64,000 nt of DNA from Serripes groenlandicus (GCA_031761405.1 JASEVX010000011.1:42326411-42390410), one strand, 5' to 3'; positions 8,511 to 31,310 are shown, counted from the first letter of the stretch. Numbers and translations: made by a program. The notes: generated by a model not told the origin, from the letters alone.

Positions 8511-11303
8511 CTAAAGTAATGATGCAAATTATAAAAATTAGAATATGCAAAATTGTTGAAATAGTAGCATTCGGTTGACTGACAGATTCGATAAGAAATT
8601 TAAGTTGCTTGCAATCGCTTTAATCACTTTTATTTGTTGGTCCTGCCACACATACACAGAAGCTTATATCTAGATAATTAACAGTGTATGGTCACACATC
8701 TTAATCTCTTTGGCACGCTTAATCACCCTTGACTCTATATATGAATAGATGAAAATAGATATACGTAATAATTTATGATTGACAGATCGTAAGACTTACC
8801 AAATAGTGTATAGAATTGGGGATGTTCAATGATATGGATCCATGAGCATCTATTTGCTGCCACCCGCAGTTGGTAGTTGACTTCATACGCATCGTTATTC
8901 CAGCGACGAAGAAACATATCTTCTCTATTCTTGCCTTCAAACATGTTTTGAACTCGTGGTAAAATGGTCGAAACTAGCACAGTAGCACTGAAAAATAGAA
9001 AGAAGGAATTAAGGAATGAAGGAATAAATAAAGGAGGAATGAATGAATGAATGAATGAATGAATGAATGAATGAATGAATGAATGAATGAATAAATGAAT
9101 TAATTAATTACCTGGGAGATGTACTGTGAATCTCATTACATAAGTTGAGTATTTCGGCTACTATCATCTTTGGAGGCTTCATGCTTATGTCATTTGCTCC
9201 CACGACTACAGCAATAATCTGTAAAGCAATAAACTTTATAATAATTTCTGTATATAATAGGTTTAATGGGAAATGGGGTTACATTTATAATTATATAACA
9301 CTCGTACACAATGGTAATTAACAGTGTATGGTCACACATCTTTAAGGGATTTGGCTGGCTTAAACACCTTTTAGAGGAAACTGCGGACAGCTTAAGTGCA
9401 GACAATATATAATGTAGATTTCAATGCGGACAAATGCAATATAGAGTAAACTGTAAACATATGCAGTATAGAGGGATACTGCGGACGCTATAGAATATAG
9501 AGTAAATTCGGACGGCAAATAGGTATTGGTTTTATACTGCGGACAAATGCAGTATAGAGTAAACTGCGGACGAATGCAATATAGAGTAAACTGCGGACAA
9601 ATGCAGTATAGAGGGAAACCGCGGACGGCATAGAATATAGAGTAAATTGCGGACGGCAAATAGGTATATGGTTTTTATAGCGCAGACAATATATATTATA
9701 GAGTAAACTGCGGACGCTATAGAATATAGAGTAAATTCGGACGGCAAATAGGTATTGGTTTTATACTGCGGACAAATGCAGTATAGAGTAAACTGCGGAC
9801 AAATGCAATATAGAGTAAACTGCGGACAAATGCAGTATAGAGGGAAACTGCGGACGGCATAGAATATAGAGTAAACTGCGGACGGCAAATAGGTATATGG
9901 TTTTTATAGCGCAGACAATATATATTATAGAGTAAACTGCGGACAAATGCATTATAGAGTAAACTGCGGACAAATGCAATATAGAGTAAACTGCGGACGG
10001 CAAATAGGTATTGGTTTTTATAGCGCAGACAATATATATTATATAGTAAACTGCGGACAAATGCATTATAGAGTAAACTGCGGACAAATGCAATATAGAG
10101 TAAACTGCGGACGGCAAATAGGTATTGGTTTTATACTGCAGACAATATATAGTATAGAGTAAATTGCGGACAAATGCAATATAGAGTAAACTGCGGACAA
10201 TATATAATATAGAGTAAACTGCGGACAAATGCAATATAGAGTAAACTGCGGACAAATGCAGTATAGAGGGAAACTGCGGATGGCATAGAATATAGAGTAA
10301 ACTGCGGACGGCAAATAGGTATTGGTTTTTATAGCGCAGACAATATATATTATAGAGTAAACTGCGGACAAATGCATTATAGAGTAAACTGCGGACAAAT
10401 GCAATATAGAGTAAACTGCGGACGGCAAATAGGTATTGGTTTTTATAGAGCAGACAATATATATTATAGAGTAAACTGCGGACAAATGCATTATAGAGTA
10501 AACTGCGGACAAATGCAATATAGAGTAAACTGCGGACGGCAAATAGGTATTGGTTTTATACTGCAGACAATATATAATATAGAGTAAACTGCGGACAAAT
10601 GCAATATAGAGTAAACTGCGGACAATATATAATATAGAGTCAACTGCGGACAAATGCAATATAGAGGGAAACTGCGGACAAATGCAGTATAGAGGGAAAC
10701 TGCGGACGGCATAGAATACAGAGTAAACTGCGGACGGCATAGAATATAGAGTAAAATGCGGACGGCAAATAGGTATTGGTTTTATAGTGCAGACAATATA
10801 TACTATAGAGTAAACTGCGGACAAATGCAGTATAGAGTAAACTGCGGACAAATGCAATATAGAGTAAACTGCGGACAAATGCAGTATAGAGGGAAACTGC
10901 GGACGGCATAGAATACAGAGTAAACTGCGGACGGCATAGAATATAGAGTAAAATGCGGACGGCAAATAGGTATTGGTTTTATAGTGCAGACAATATATAC
11001 TATAGAGTAAACTGCGGACAAATGCAGTATAGAGTAAACTGCGGACAAATGCAATATAGAGTAAACTGCGGACAAATGCAGTATAGAGGGAAACTGCGGA
11101 CGCTATAGAATATAGAGGAAACAGCGGACAAAATAGATTATGAAATATTAACTCACCGAGAAAAAAGGAGCTACATCAAACAAATCGTCTTCTCTCAAAA
11201 AATTCAACGTTCCATATCCAGGATAAGAAAACACAGAAAAATTTGCCTTATCCAAATAATCAGATAGGTATTTCACTTGACTATGACCTATAACTAGAGC
11301 CAT
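6284..11303 (-). CDS. SGNH-hydrolase / Ulp1-protease / PHD-finger protein of the TIR element, four exons, two homopolymer frameshifts
   Basis: The exons, in order of translation, are 11303-11157, 9218-9112, 8987-8800 and 8510-6284. All introns are GT-AG and the phases match. If one base is discounted in each of the homopolymers 7428-7434 and 6901-6907, the sum is 889 codons including stop. Domains in residues of that 888-aa reading: SGNH-like, about 1-170, with GHSQ at 6-9 (usual GDS, serine kept), GAND at 56-59 (block GxND) and DGLH at 157-160 (the DxxH dyad); three 30-aa Ser/Pro/Lys repeats at 185-270; a CG-1-like stretch at 339-424 (PGSIYIF, WRADGYTW, VLVYF); a basic linker; a Ulp1/C48 protease with H713, D728, Q769 and C775 (HW, LLDSLG, QNNSIDCG); and a PHD finger at 843-888 with C4-H-C3 spacing. 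SGNH enzymes are esterases or lipases, Ulp1 proteases cleave SUMO-like conjugates, and PHD fingers read histone tails. The role in the element is unknown. Confidence 0.8.
8120..8390 (-). repeat. 90-bp in-frame tandem repeat, ~2.8 units, in the element gene
   Basis: Three units encode a 30-aa repeat containing STTEKPPSCPKRRSHSPS and VVPPTVISPIL. The DNA units are nearly identical, so they duplicated recently and stayed in frame. Confidence 0.9.
8800..8987 (-). CDS. element gene exon 3
   Basis: The acceptor is ATTTTTCAG. The exon encodes ATVLVSTILPRVQNMF and later NRCSWIHIIEHPQFYTLFG, ending one base into a codon before GTAAGT. 'STILPR' is the strand that precedes the late helix in SGNH folds. 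Confidence 0.8.
9036..9092. repeat. (GAAT)n microsatellite
   Basis: Fourteen uninterrupted tetranucleotide units in intron 2 of the element gene. Confidence 0.95.
9112..9218 (-). CDS. element gene exon 2: SGNH block III
   Basis: The acceptor is TTGCTTTACAG. The exon encodes IIAVVVGANDISMKPPK and an amphipathic helix, and ends in phase 2 before GTAATT. GAND matches the GxND block, whose Asn contributes to the oxyanion hole. Confidence 0.8.
9370..11133 (-). repeat. 27-bp minisatellite array, right arm, inside intron 1 of the element gene
   Basis: The same unit as at 4941-5740, reverse-complemented and more than twice as long (about 1.76 kb). It has a higher-order pattern: runs of two to four simple units alternate with longer units containing GGCAAATAGGTATTGG. 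The 10.7-10.9 kb and 10.9-11.1 kb blocks are almost identical, which suggests recent homogenisation. It separates exon 1 from exon 2 of the SGNH-Ulp1 gene. Confidence 0.93.
11157..11303 (-). CDS. element gene exon 1: SGNH block I
   Basis: The ATG is at 11303-11301. The exon encodes 49 codons starting MALVIGHSQVKYLSDYLD and ends in phase 0 before GTGAGT. The hydrophobic strand followed by GHS(Q) is the position of the nucleophile serine in SGNH/GDSL enzymes; the usual D is H here. Confidence 0.78.
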
Positions 11304-11566
11304 CTTTTTAAAATTAGCTTCACTGAATTCACAAACTTAAATTACTACAACGACAGTGTAATAATCAGTCACAAGTAAGTATTATTCTATTACAGTCCAA
11401 TTTAATCGTATCTCACAAGCTATATAGAACTAGTACATGTAGGTTATACTGTGAATATTGTAATGGATGTAATTGTACACGTTCAGATGAAACTGGAAAA
11501 TCATTTTGATAGACAATTATGTTGAAGCAGCCAATCAGACATTGTTTGCCAATCTGTTAATTGGCA

Positions 11567-11916
11567 CAATTAAAATGTTTTTCTACCATAACATTAAAAA
11601 CGAAAGAAATGTGTTAATGAACAAGATCAAAAAAGGGCCGACAATTGAAGTATCAAACTGTCAATTAGTGTTCAATTCATTTAAAGATTTAATAATCGTC
11701 ATTATAATAATTGCACTCAACAAACAATTTGTTCTTACCATATACAAATACATATTATAGCGTCCGCAATTCATATTATAGGGTCCGCATTTTACCTCTA
11801 TATTTAGGTTTCCCTCTATACTGCATTTGTCCGCAGTTTACTCTATATTGCATTTGTCCGCAGTTTACTCTATATTGCATTTGTCCGCAGAACGCGTCCG
11901 CATTTTAGACCCTCCC
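11567..11916 (-). repeat. right terminal inverted repeat
   Basis: Reverse complement of the left end. It contains three minisatellite units at about 11806-11892 and ends ...CATTTTAGACCCTCCC. It lies 366 bp upstream of the LZIC start codon. Confidence 0.85.
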
Positions 11917-11925
11917 CAGTTAATC
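11917..11925. repeat. right target-site duplication of the 7.56-kb element
   Basis: CAGTTAATC, identical to 4343-4351. Confidence 0.88.
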
Positions 11926-11955
11926 TTCTTTCACTTTGATTACATTTAACAGTTT

Positions 11956-12128
11956 TAACCCTTTCCCTTATAGGATAATTCTGCAGCAGACGAGCAATTT
12001 CTCCTTTTGCCACAATGTTTTTTCTCTTTTAGTCATAGGTTATCCATTCAATTATAGAGATTTTCTATTTTTTGACAAAATATGTTCAAAGTTGTCTGCT
12101 GCGGAATTGTCGTATGAGGGAGTTAACT
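11956..12128. mobile_element. piggyBac-like MITE (family A) upstream of LZIC
   Basis: TTAACCCTTTCCCTTATAGG at the left and GTCGTATGAGGGAGTTAAC at the right; the interior is partly deleted. It lies 155 bp before the LZIC start codon. Confidence 0.88.
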
Positions 12129-12273
12129 GGTCTTTTCCCCACAATATTTCTCTGATTACTCATCAAGACGATTCTTTTGAGTACCACCATAGGGTTTGAA
12201 CGTCAAATAAGGATTTTAGAACATGAAAAATGCCCGTTAGCTAGAGCTCTGTATGTTATGTTTTCAGTTTTGA

Positions 12274-24996
<12,723 letters not shown>

Positions 24997-25094
24997 AGCA
25001 GATAGCATTTCTAGTACAGTGACCTCCCCTTAAATGCTGAGATAACTTCTAAGCAAATATTTTGACTATGCGCCTATAAACAACATTTGTGCAT

Positions 25095-25290
25095 CCCATT
25101 ATGCATGACTTTTGAAACACAACTTATGCAGACAACTTAGAGAACAATGTGGCAAAAGAAGAAGCACTCATAATGAACAATATGTCTTTTTACCACAATG
25201 TTTTTAACTCTTTTCTATAAATCACACTTTCATTTTTCATATATTGTGCCTAGATGTTTTTAAAGTTGTCTATTGCAGATTTGCTGTATC
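25095..25290. mobile_element. piggyBac-like MITE (family A), degenerate, LZIC 3' flank
   Basis: CTTATGCAGACAACTTAGAG, GAACAATGTGGCAAAAGAAG and AAAGTTGTCTATTGCAGATT without clean ends. Confidence 0.7.
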
Positions 25291-25310
25291 AGAAGTCTAA
25301 GATAAAAAGC

Positions 25311-25316
25311 AATAAA
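25311..25316 (+). promoter_or_regulatory. candidate LZIC polyadenylation signal
   Basis: AATAAA lies 315 bp after the LZIC stop, just past a degenerate MITE. It is the canonical hexamer on the correct strand, but the motif is common in AT-rich DNA. Confidence 0.25.
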
Positions 25317-25492
25317 TGGGTCTCTGTTCAAGAAAATCTCGGATACAGATGAAAATTTATGCAAATGAAATACGCCCCGCCCCTTATCTAAAGCTTTGTG
25401 TTTGTGGGAAAGGTAAAAGCTGGTGCATAAATATGTATAATCGTGTGAAAATTCAGCAATGTTGATAACCGTTTCAGCTATATTAGATTGTG

Positions 25493-25722
25493 TTAACCCT
25501 TTCCCTCATACGACAATTCTGCAGCAGACGACTTCGAACATGTTTTGTCAAAAAAGGGAAAATCTCTATAATTGAATGGATAACCTATGACTAAAAGTGG
25601 AAAATATTATGGCAAAAGGAGAAATTGGTCGTTTTGAGCAATTTCTTCTTTTGTCACTATGTTTTCTAAAAGTCGTCTGCTGCAGAGGCGTCAGAAAGCG
25701 TCTATATGAGGGAAAGGGTTAA
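25493..25722. mobile_element. piggyBac-like MITE (family A), complete
   Basis: TTAACCCTTTCCCTCATACG and TATGAGGGAAAGGGTTAA with TTAA at each end. The right flank contains a near-copy of the left flank (25450-25480 against 25768-25800). Confidence 0.93.
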
Positions 25723-25824
25723 AATTCAGGGATGATTGATGCTGGATTCAGTTGGATAAGATCATGTTAAAATTCAGGAATGTTGATACCGGTTTCAGCT
25801 GGATGACATTTCCCTGATGACATT

Positions 25825-26079
25825 TTTGGCCGGATTGCTCTAGCAATTCCGGTCTAAAGATTGGCGATGTCCGTCTGTCCGTATGTCTGTCAACATTTTG
25901 GTTAAAGTTTCAGGTTGAGGCAAAATCTCAGCACTGGAAAGGGTTACAAACTTGAAACTTTGCCTGAAGGTAATCAGTAACAAGTTCTATTGATTTCTAT
26001 GGTTACTTTGACCTTGACCTTGGTTTGTCGATTTTCAAGGTCAAATTGCCGACAATCCGGCCTTACCGTCTTCTTGTTT
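25825..26079 (+). repeat. dispersed repeat, 255 bp, ending in CTTCTTGTTT
   Basis: It starts GGCCGGATTGCTCTAGCAATTCCGG, a hairpin, then GTCCGTCTGTCCG, TTTGACCTTGACCTTGG and CCGGCCTTACCGTC. A reverse partial copy lies at 46224-46362. Confidence 0.78.
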
Positions 26080-26099
26080 GACTTAATTTCAATTACCTC

Positions 26100-27280
26100 A
26101 TTCAAGTATTAAGGTTTCAGGCCCATATAAATTATATTTTTAAACAAACCAATATTATTGACACAATATGATTAGACATGAATAGTAGAAAAAGTTTCAT
26201 TAAGAGCTATTTTTAGAACAACTATGAAAATGTGTTTTCGATTATAGGTCATCTCTGATAAAAAACTAGGTCAACAGATCAAATTGAAGAAAAAACTTGT
26301 TAACCCTTTCCCACCTGCAGACGCATTTTAATGCAATAGCAGCAGACGACTTTTGAAAACATTGTGGCCAAAGGTGAAATTGCTCATGATGCGTCATTGG
26401 TTATCCATTCAATTATAGAGATTTTCCATTTTTTGACAAAATATGTTCAAAGTCGTCTGCTGCAAATTAGTTGTATGTGGGAAAGGGTTAACGGTCTAGA
26501 GATGTCAGCAGTTTGAAACTTTGTCAGAATTTTTCTCTTGATGATATCTAGGAAAAATTAGAATATGGGTTATTTCATGTCAAAAACTAGGACAAATAGC
26601 GAATCGAAGGCAAATCTTGTTAACATTCTGGAAGCTGTATTTCTAACTTGAGCATGTTGAAACTTGTCCGAATGGGTGTTTTTGAGGATTTCAAGGATAA
26701 TTTCGAATAAATATCATGTCAGGTCACTAGTCCAACATTGAGAAAAATATTGTTTACACTCTACAGACCAATTTGTTTGCTTCTAGGTCAAGGTTGAATA
26801 TGGGTCATGTTGGTTCAAAAACTTGGACACTAGGCCAAATTGTAAAAAAATCCTGTTAACACTCTGGAAGCTGCATTTTTAACTTATGCATATTGAAACT
26901 TTGTCAGAATAATCGTCTTAATGTTATCTAGGCTAAGTTATATGGGTCCTGTTTGACCAAACCCTAGGTCACTAGGCCAAATTGAAGGAAAATCTTGTTA
27001 ACAGTTGAAGTTGTATTTTTTCACTTGAGCATGTTCAAACTTTGTCGAAATGAAAGTTTTGTTGATATCTAGGTTTGAATAAAGGTCATGTCCAGTGAAA
27101 AACTAGGTCACTAGGCAAATTTGAAGGGAAGTCTTGTTAGCACACTGGAAGCTTCAGCATAACTTCAGCATGTAAACATTTTGTCAGAATGATTGTCTTG
27201 ATGATGTCTAGGCCAAGTTCGATTAGGGGTCATGCCGGGTCCAAAACTAGGTCACCAGTTCTAATTGAAGGGAAATCTTG
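26100..27280 (+). repeat. degenerate ~170-bp tandem repeat block
   Basis: Six or more units with the markers AAAACTAGGTCA, AAATCTTGTTAACA, GAGCATGTTGAAACTT and TTGATGATATCTAGG. It is interrupted by a MITE at 26299. Reverse fragments lie at 1685-1875 and 62125-62290. Confidence 0.75.
26299..26490. mobile_element. piggyBac-like MITE (family A), internally deleted
   Basis: TTAACCCTTTCCCACCTGCAG and TGTGGGAAAGGGTTAA. It interrupts a tandem-structured repeat (26100-27280). Confidence 0.9.
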
Positions 27281-27810
27281 TTCACACTCAAGTATTAGCT
27301 TACCCGTCGCAAAATAAATCATTTTGAATGACTATTTGATTGATATAATTTGATAAAGATTTCATGGCCATCATGACTCCTCCAATTTGAAAGCAATGCT
27401 TTAGCACTTTTCCGTCTTTCTGCCCAGCTCCAGAGTTTAACATGGACATAAATTATTTGAGCCATTTTAAAGAGAACCATCATAGGTACATTCCTGTGAA
27501 ATTATTTTGAAATTGTTCCATCAGTTTAGGAGAAGTTGTTTCTACAAAAATCTGAGCATACAGACAACAATAATGACATATGCTGGACGCGGTGAGTGAT
27601 CACAACAGACCACTGGGCACATCCTGATCACCTGATCTAAACAAAAGATCGACTCTAGAATGTTTTATAATTAAAGAAATAATTACTCCTTTTACCACGA
27701 CCAAAGACCTAACTTTGCCACGATTGATACAATAGTTGTGCTCCAAATACCTCAAAATGTGTCGGCATGTTGATAAGTTGAATAATTCATTATTCAATTC
27801 GGCACATAAT

Positions 27811-28151
27811 TGATCCGTCCCATGAGAAAACCAACATTGTGGACTCTGCGTAAAGTATCGACCAGGATCAGCCTAAGCATGGTAACGTTCCACGAGAAAA
27901 CCAACATTGTGGACTCTGCGTAAAGTATCAGCCTAAGTATACCGCGCAGGCTTACCCGGATAGACATAGTTTAGACATATTTCGCCTCCTGTGGATTTTC
28001 TGTTTCATTTTTTTCTCTGTTTTACTCTATACCTCTATCCCCCTGAGACGTAAGTAATCGGCCCGGATCAGTTTGCGCGGACTGTGAAGGCTGATCTAGG
28101 TCGATACATTACGCAGAGGCCATAATGTTGGTTTTCTCGCGGGCCGGCTCA
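27811..28151. mobile_element. family B MITE, 5' end duplicated
   Basis: TGATCCGTCCCATGAGAAAAC and, reversed at the far end, GGTTTTCTCGCGGGCCGGCTCA. The opening segment (CCAACATTGTGGACTCTGCG) occurs twice, at 27831 and 27901. Confidence 0.85.
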
Positions 28152-28321
28152 ATTATGATCCCTGTGTGACTTTTACCAATATTTGTATAATTATTCCGAT
28201 CCGTTAAAAACATGGCCGCCAGAGGGGCAGAGCTTGTTTTCGTTATTGTGTACATGTGTAAAGTGCTGGTCTGATTTCAGTGATCCTCTACCGAGATTGT
28301 TAAGACTATGGCCACAAGGGG

Positions 28322-28560
28322 GTTAACCCTTTCAAACAAACAACACATATGCTGCAGACCGCGTTGAAATACGTCTTTGGGGGAATTGGGAAACGTCTAT
28401 AAATATAAGTATAATTATTGAATAGAGTTTAAAACATTCTGACAAAAGGAGAAATTACTTATTTTTAATATTGTATCCTTTTGGCGTAATGTTTTCAAAT
28501 GTCCTCTGCTGCAGAGTAGTCAGAAAATGTCAGAAAAATGTCAGTAAGAGGGTAAGGGCA
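28322..28560. mobile_element. piggyBac-like MITE (family A), divergent
   Basis: TTAACCCTTTCAAACAAAC at the left; GTAAGAGGGTAAGGGCAAAG at the right, so the right TTAA is lost. Confidence 0.78.
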
Positions 28561-28629
28561 AAGTTAGATATTTTATGTTTAAACTTTCCAATATTCAATC
28601 AGCGATGGTCATAAATCTTATCTACGTTG

Positions 28630-28850
28630 ACGATACAACAAATCTGCAGCAGACGACTTTGAACATATTTTGTCAAATAATGGGAAATCTCTATAATTGA
28701 ATGGATAACCTATGACTAAAAGTGGAAAACATTGTGACAAAAGGAGAAATTGCACGTTTTGTGCAATTTCTTCTTTTGTTACTATGTTTTCAAAAATCCG
28801 TCTGCTGCATTGGCGTCAGAAAGCGTCTATATGAGGGGAAGCCTTTAGGC
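28630..28850. mobile_element. piggyBac-like MITE (family A), ends eroded
   Basis: GATACAACAAATCTGCAGCAG to CTATATGAGGGGAAGCCTTT, with a well-preserved interior. Confidence 0.85.
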
Positions 28851-29335
28851 CGAATATGTGAAATTTATATTATGTTTGAAATCATTGAATGAATTAGCTG
28901 AGCAATAATGATTTAAAGCGACTGAAATCCAGATGGCACGAAAAAAAAAACCTCGAATTCGCCCTAAATGTTATTCTTTATGTTATCCAAGTAAAACCAG
29001 GGTAAAATGTATCGTTTTTTATCAATAAAGTGAACTTGAGTCGTTTTCAATTGTCCCGATGAAGGGGTTTCCTATTTAAAAATACTTACCCCGTTTCTGA
29101 CAAGGTAGAATTTGCGATGGAAAAAGTATCAAAAACAAGAAAATCTCACCGATTATAGGGGTATGTAATATCTGGGATGACTGATACGTATCAGTCATCC
29201 CAGGTAATATGTCAGTTATCATATTTTAATGCCCCAAATACAAAAATAACACTTATTTTCTAAAAATTGGAAATTTTATTTTTTTTCGACAGTTTGGTAT
29301 CTGGAGTTCAGTCGCTTTAAAGCACTATAAAATAA

Positions 29336-29575
29336 TTGAGCCGTTCCGTGATCGACTCTGCGTAAATAATCAACCCGGATCAAACTGAGCATGCCGCACA
29401 GGCTGAACCGGAAAGACACTTTTCGCCTCCTGTAAATTTTCTGTTTCAGGAATCATTACTGTATATCTCTTTTTCGCTGAGACGGAATGTGTCGGCCCGG
29501 ATTAGTCTGCGCAGACTGGTCGGGGTCGATACATTACGCAAATGTCATAATTTTGGTTTTCTCGTGGAAAGGCTC
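29336..29575. mobile_element. family B MITE
   Basis: TTGAGCCGTTCCGTGATCGA to GGTTTTCTCGTGGAAAGGCTCA, with an interior CGCCTCCTGTAAATTTTCTG. Confidence 0.85.
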
Positions 29576-29606
29576 ATATCATTTTAGAGATTGCTTGGCA
29601 AAGTGC

Positions 29607-29729
29607 GTCAGAATTTTAGCGAATTTTAGAAAGGGTTATCGAATTTTAGAAAGGGTTATCGAATTTTATTAGAAAGGGTTATCGAATTTTATTAGAAAGG
29701 GTTATCGAATTTTAGAAAGGGTTATCGGT
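29607..29729 (+). repeat. 22-26-bp tandem repeat, five units
   Basis: GAATTTTAGAAAGGGTTATC with or without an inserted TATT; adjacent to a family B MITE. Confidence 0.88.
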
Positions 29730-30031
29730 CTTTTGATTGACAAGCAATCACTTAAATGATATTTTAAAATGCTCTAAATCATTGATGCTCTAAATCAATA
29801 ATGCTCAGTTAACACATTCTTAGATACAGACAGTGACTGTGTAATATACCTGTGTCAAATATTACTTTATAAAACGGGTTTGAAAAAAGGAAGATTCTTT
29901 TTTTCAAAGTGAGCAATACCTCCATTTCCCACAATATTTCCAATTCTGTATCGAAGTAATACATGAAGCTGTTTTACTTTTCTTTACCGATGTTTTGAAA
30001 GCAGACGTCTCTGAAAGCGTCACAACCACGT

Positions 30032-30121
30032 TTTGTGCAATTTCTTCTTTTGTCACTATGTTTTGAAAAAGCCGTCTGCTGCAGAGGCGTCAGAAAGCGT
30101 CTATATGAGGGAAAGGGTTAA
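30032..30121. mobile_element. piggyBac-like MITE (family A), right-end fragment
   Basis: From ACGTTTTGTGCAATTTCTTC to GAGGGAAAGGGTTAA. Confidence 0.88.
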
Positions 30122-30210
30122 TTAAATTACCTCTTGGCACTTGTTTAACAATGCTTTGACTTGACCACTTGTTATGACTTGTTCTCCTTCATTCAATTAT
30201 GTGCACTTGT

Positions 30211-30449
30211 GTTAACCCTTGCCCACATACAACAACACCGCAGCAGACGAAAACATAACATTGTAAACATACCCGAAAAAAATTGGAAACTCCCTTTAAA
30301 TAAAAGTACAATAATTGAATAGAGATGAAAACATGGTGACAAAAGGAGAAATTGCTGGTTTTGAGCAATTTCTTCGTTTGTCGGCATGTTTTAAAAAGGC
30401 CGTCTGCTGCATTGGCGTCAGAAAGCATCTATATGAGGGAAAGGGTTAA
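30211..30449. mobile_element. piggyBac-like MITE (family A), complete
   Basis: TTAACCCTTGCCCACATAC and TATGAGGGAAAGGGTTAA. Confidence 0.9.
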
Positions 30450-30544
30450 ACTTATTGTATACGAAGGAGACTGAGACAAAATAATATTATAAAGGAAATC
30501 TTGGTTTGATTATGGAGTCAATGTGATCAAGGTCAGCGTCATTG

Positions 30545-30773
30545 TTAACCCTTTCCCTCATATAGACGCTTTCTGACGCCTCTGCAGCAGACGGCTGTTT
30601 GAAAACATAGTGACAAAAGAAGAAATTGCACAAAACGTGCAATTTCGCCTTTTGCCACAATGTTTTCCACTTTAAGTCATAGGTTATCCATTCAAGTATA
30701 GTGATTTTCTATATTTTGACAAAAACTGTTCAAGGCGTCTGCTGCAGAATTGTCGTATGAGGGATAGGGTTAA
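30545..30773. mobile_element. piggyBac-like MITE (family A), complete, opposite orientation
   Basis: TTAACCCTTTCCCTCATATAG and GTATGAGGGATAGGGTTAA; the interior is the reverse complement of the 23563 copy. Confidence 0.93.
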
Positions 30774-30952
30774 AATAGATTACCTGCGTGACCATCATCG
30801 TCGGAAACCTGTTTTGGTGTCAGTCCCACGTTTCTTGTTTTGTATTATAGTCTTATTTATTTTAATAAATGATATAAACGGTATATAATTTAATTACGGT
30901 GTGTCTTGTTTTCACAGTTAAACGTTAATTGGACAATTTGACCAACTATATC

Positions 30953-31031
30953 AAAACTAGCTGATGGCGATGTTGATAATGTAGATGATTGCAAAACTAG
31001 CCGATGGCGATATTGATAATGTAGATGACTG
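30953..31031 (+). repeat. 39-bp tandem duplication
   Basis: AACTAGCTGATGGCGATGTTG...GATGATTGC followed by a second copy with four changes. Confidence 0.8.
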
Positions 31032-31154
31032 CGCAGGCTTTTTTAAGCTTGCAGTTTGGTCGTTTTTAACCCAGATACAGACGACTGTTTAGGCCATTGA
31101 AGTAGCAGAAAACTAAAACTAAAATAAATGAGAAATTACAACAGCTGAGCAGAT

Positions 31155-31310
31155 AGTCCTTTAAAGTTGCACTTTTATAGAAATTCTTAAACAAAATAAG
31201 TAAAATAACAATTGCTTTTCCTTATAAACCTTTATGAGGTGATGTTTGTTTCTAATTAGACTGTAGTATGAGAAAGCTTTCATATTTTAATTATTTAAAT
31301 AAAATAGCTT
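31155..31310 (+). repeat. paralogous empty site for the MITE at 23563
   Basis: GTTGCACTTTTATAGAAATTC to TCATATTTTAATTATTTAAAT matches 23433-23566, but lacks the MITE; TTTAAA occupies the insertion point. Confidence 0.85.

Larger units (their letters stand above)
4352..11916. mobile_element. 7.56-kb terminal-inverted-repeat element with captured or accessory SGNH-Ulp1-PHD gene
   Basis: The two ends are GGGAGGGTCTAAAATGCGG at 4352 and its exact reverse complement ending at 11916. Both are flanked by the direct repeat CAGTTAATC (4343-4351 and 11917-11925). The inverted similarity runs about 340 bp inward and includes three 27-bp minisatellite units. Inside are a minisatellite array on each side in opposite orientations, a 120-bp motif in inverted copies, and one spliced minus-strand gene. 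No transposase was found. A 9-bp duplication with long TIRs and subterminal tandem repeats is typical of Mutator-like or foldback elements, but the superfamily is an inference. The element landed in an old piggyBac-like MITE (4097-4342). Confidence 0.88.

Noticed and set aside
9532..11075. Long minus-strand frames (up to 299 aa) in the right minisatellite
   Set aside because: Same 27-bp periodicity. The stretch lies in intron 1 of the SGNH-Ulp1 gene, and several frames are open simultaneously.
11506..11760. 84-aa plus-strand ORF (NIKNERNVLMNKIKKGPTIEV)
   Set aside because: It is the translated right TIR. The left TIR gives related frames on the other strand, with no known domain.
4379..11892. 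CRISPR-like array
   Set aside because: Units are contiguous 27-bp tandem repeats with no unique spacers, in a spliced eukaryotic context.
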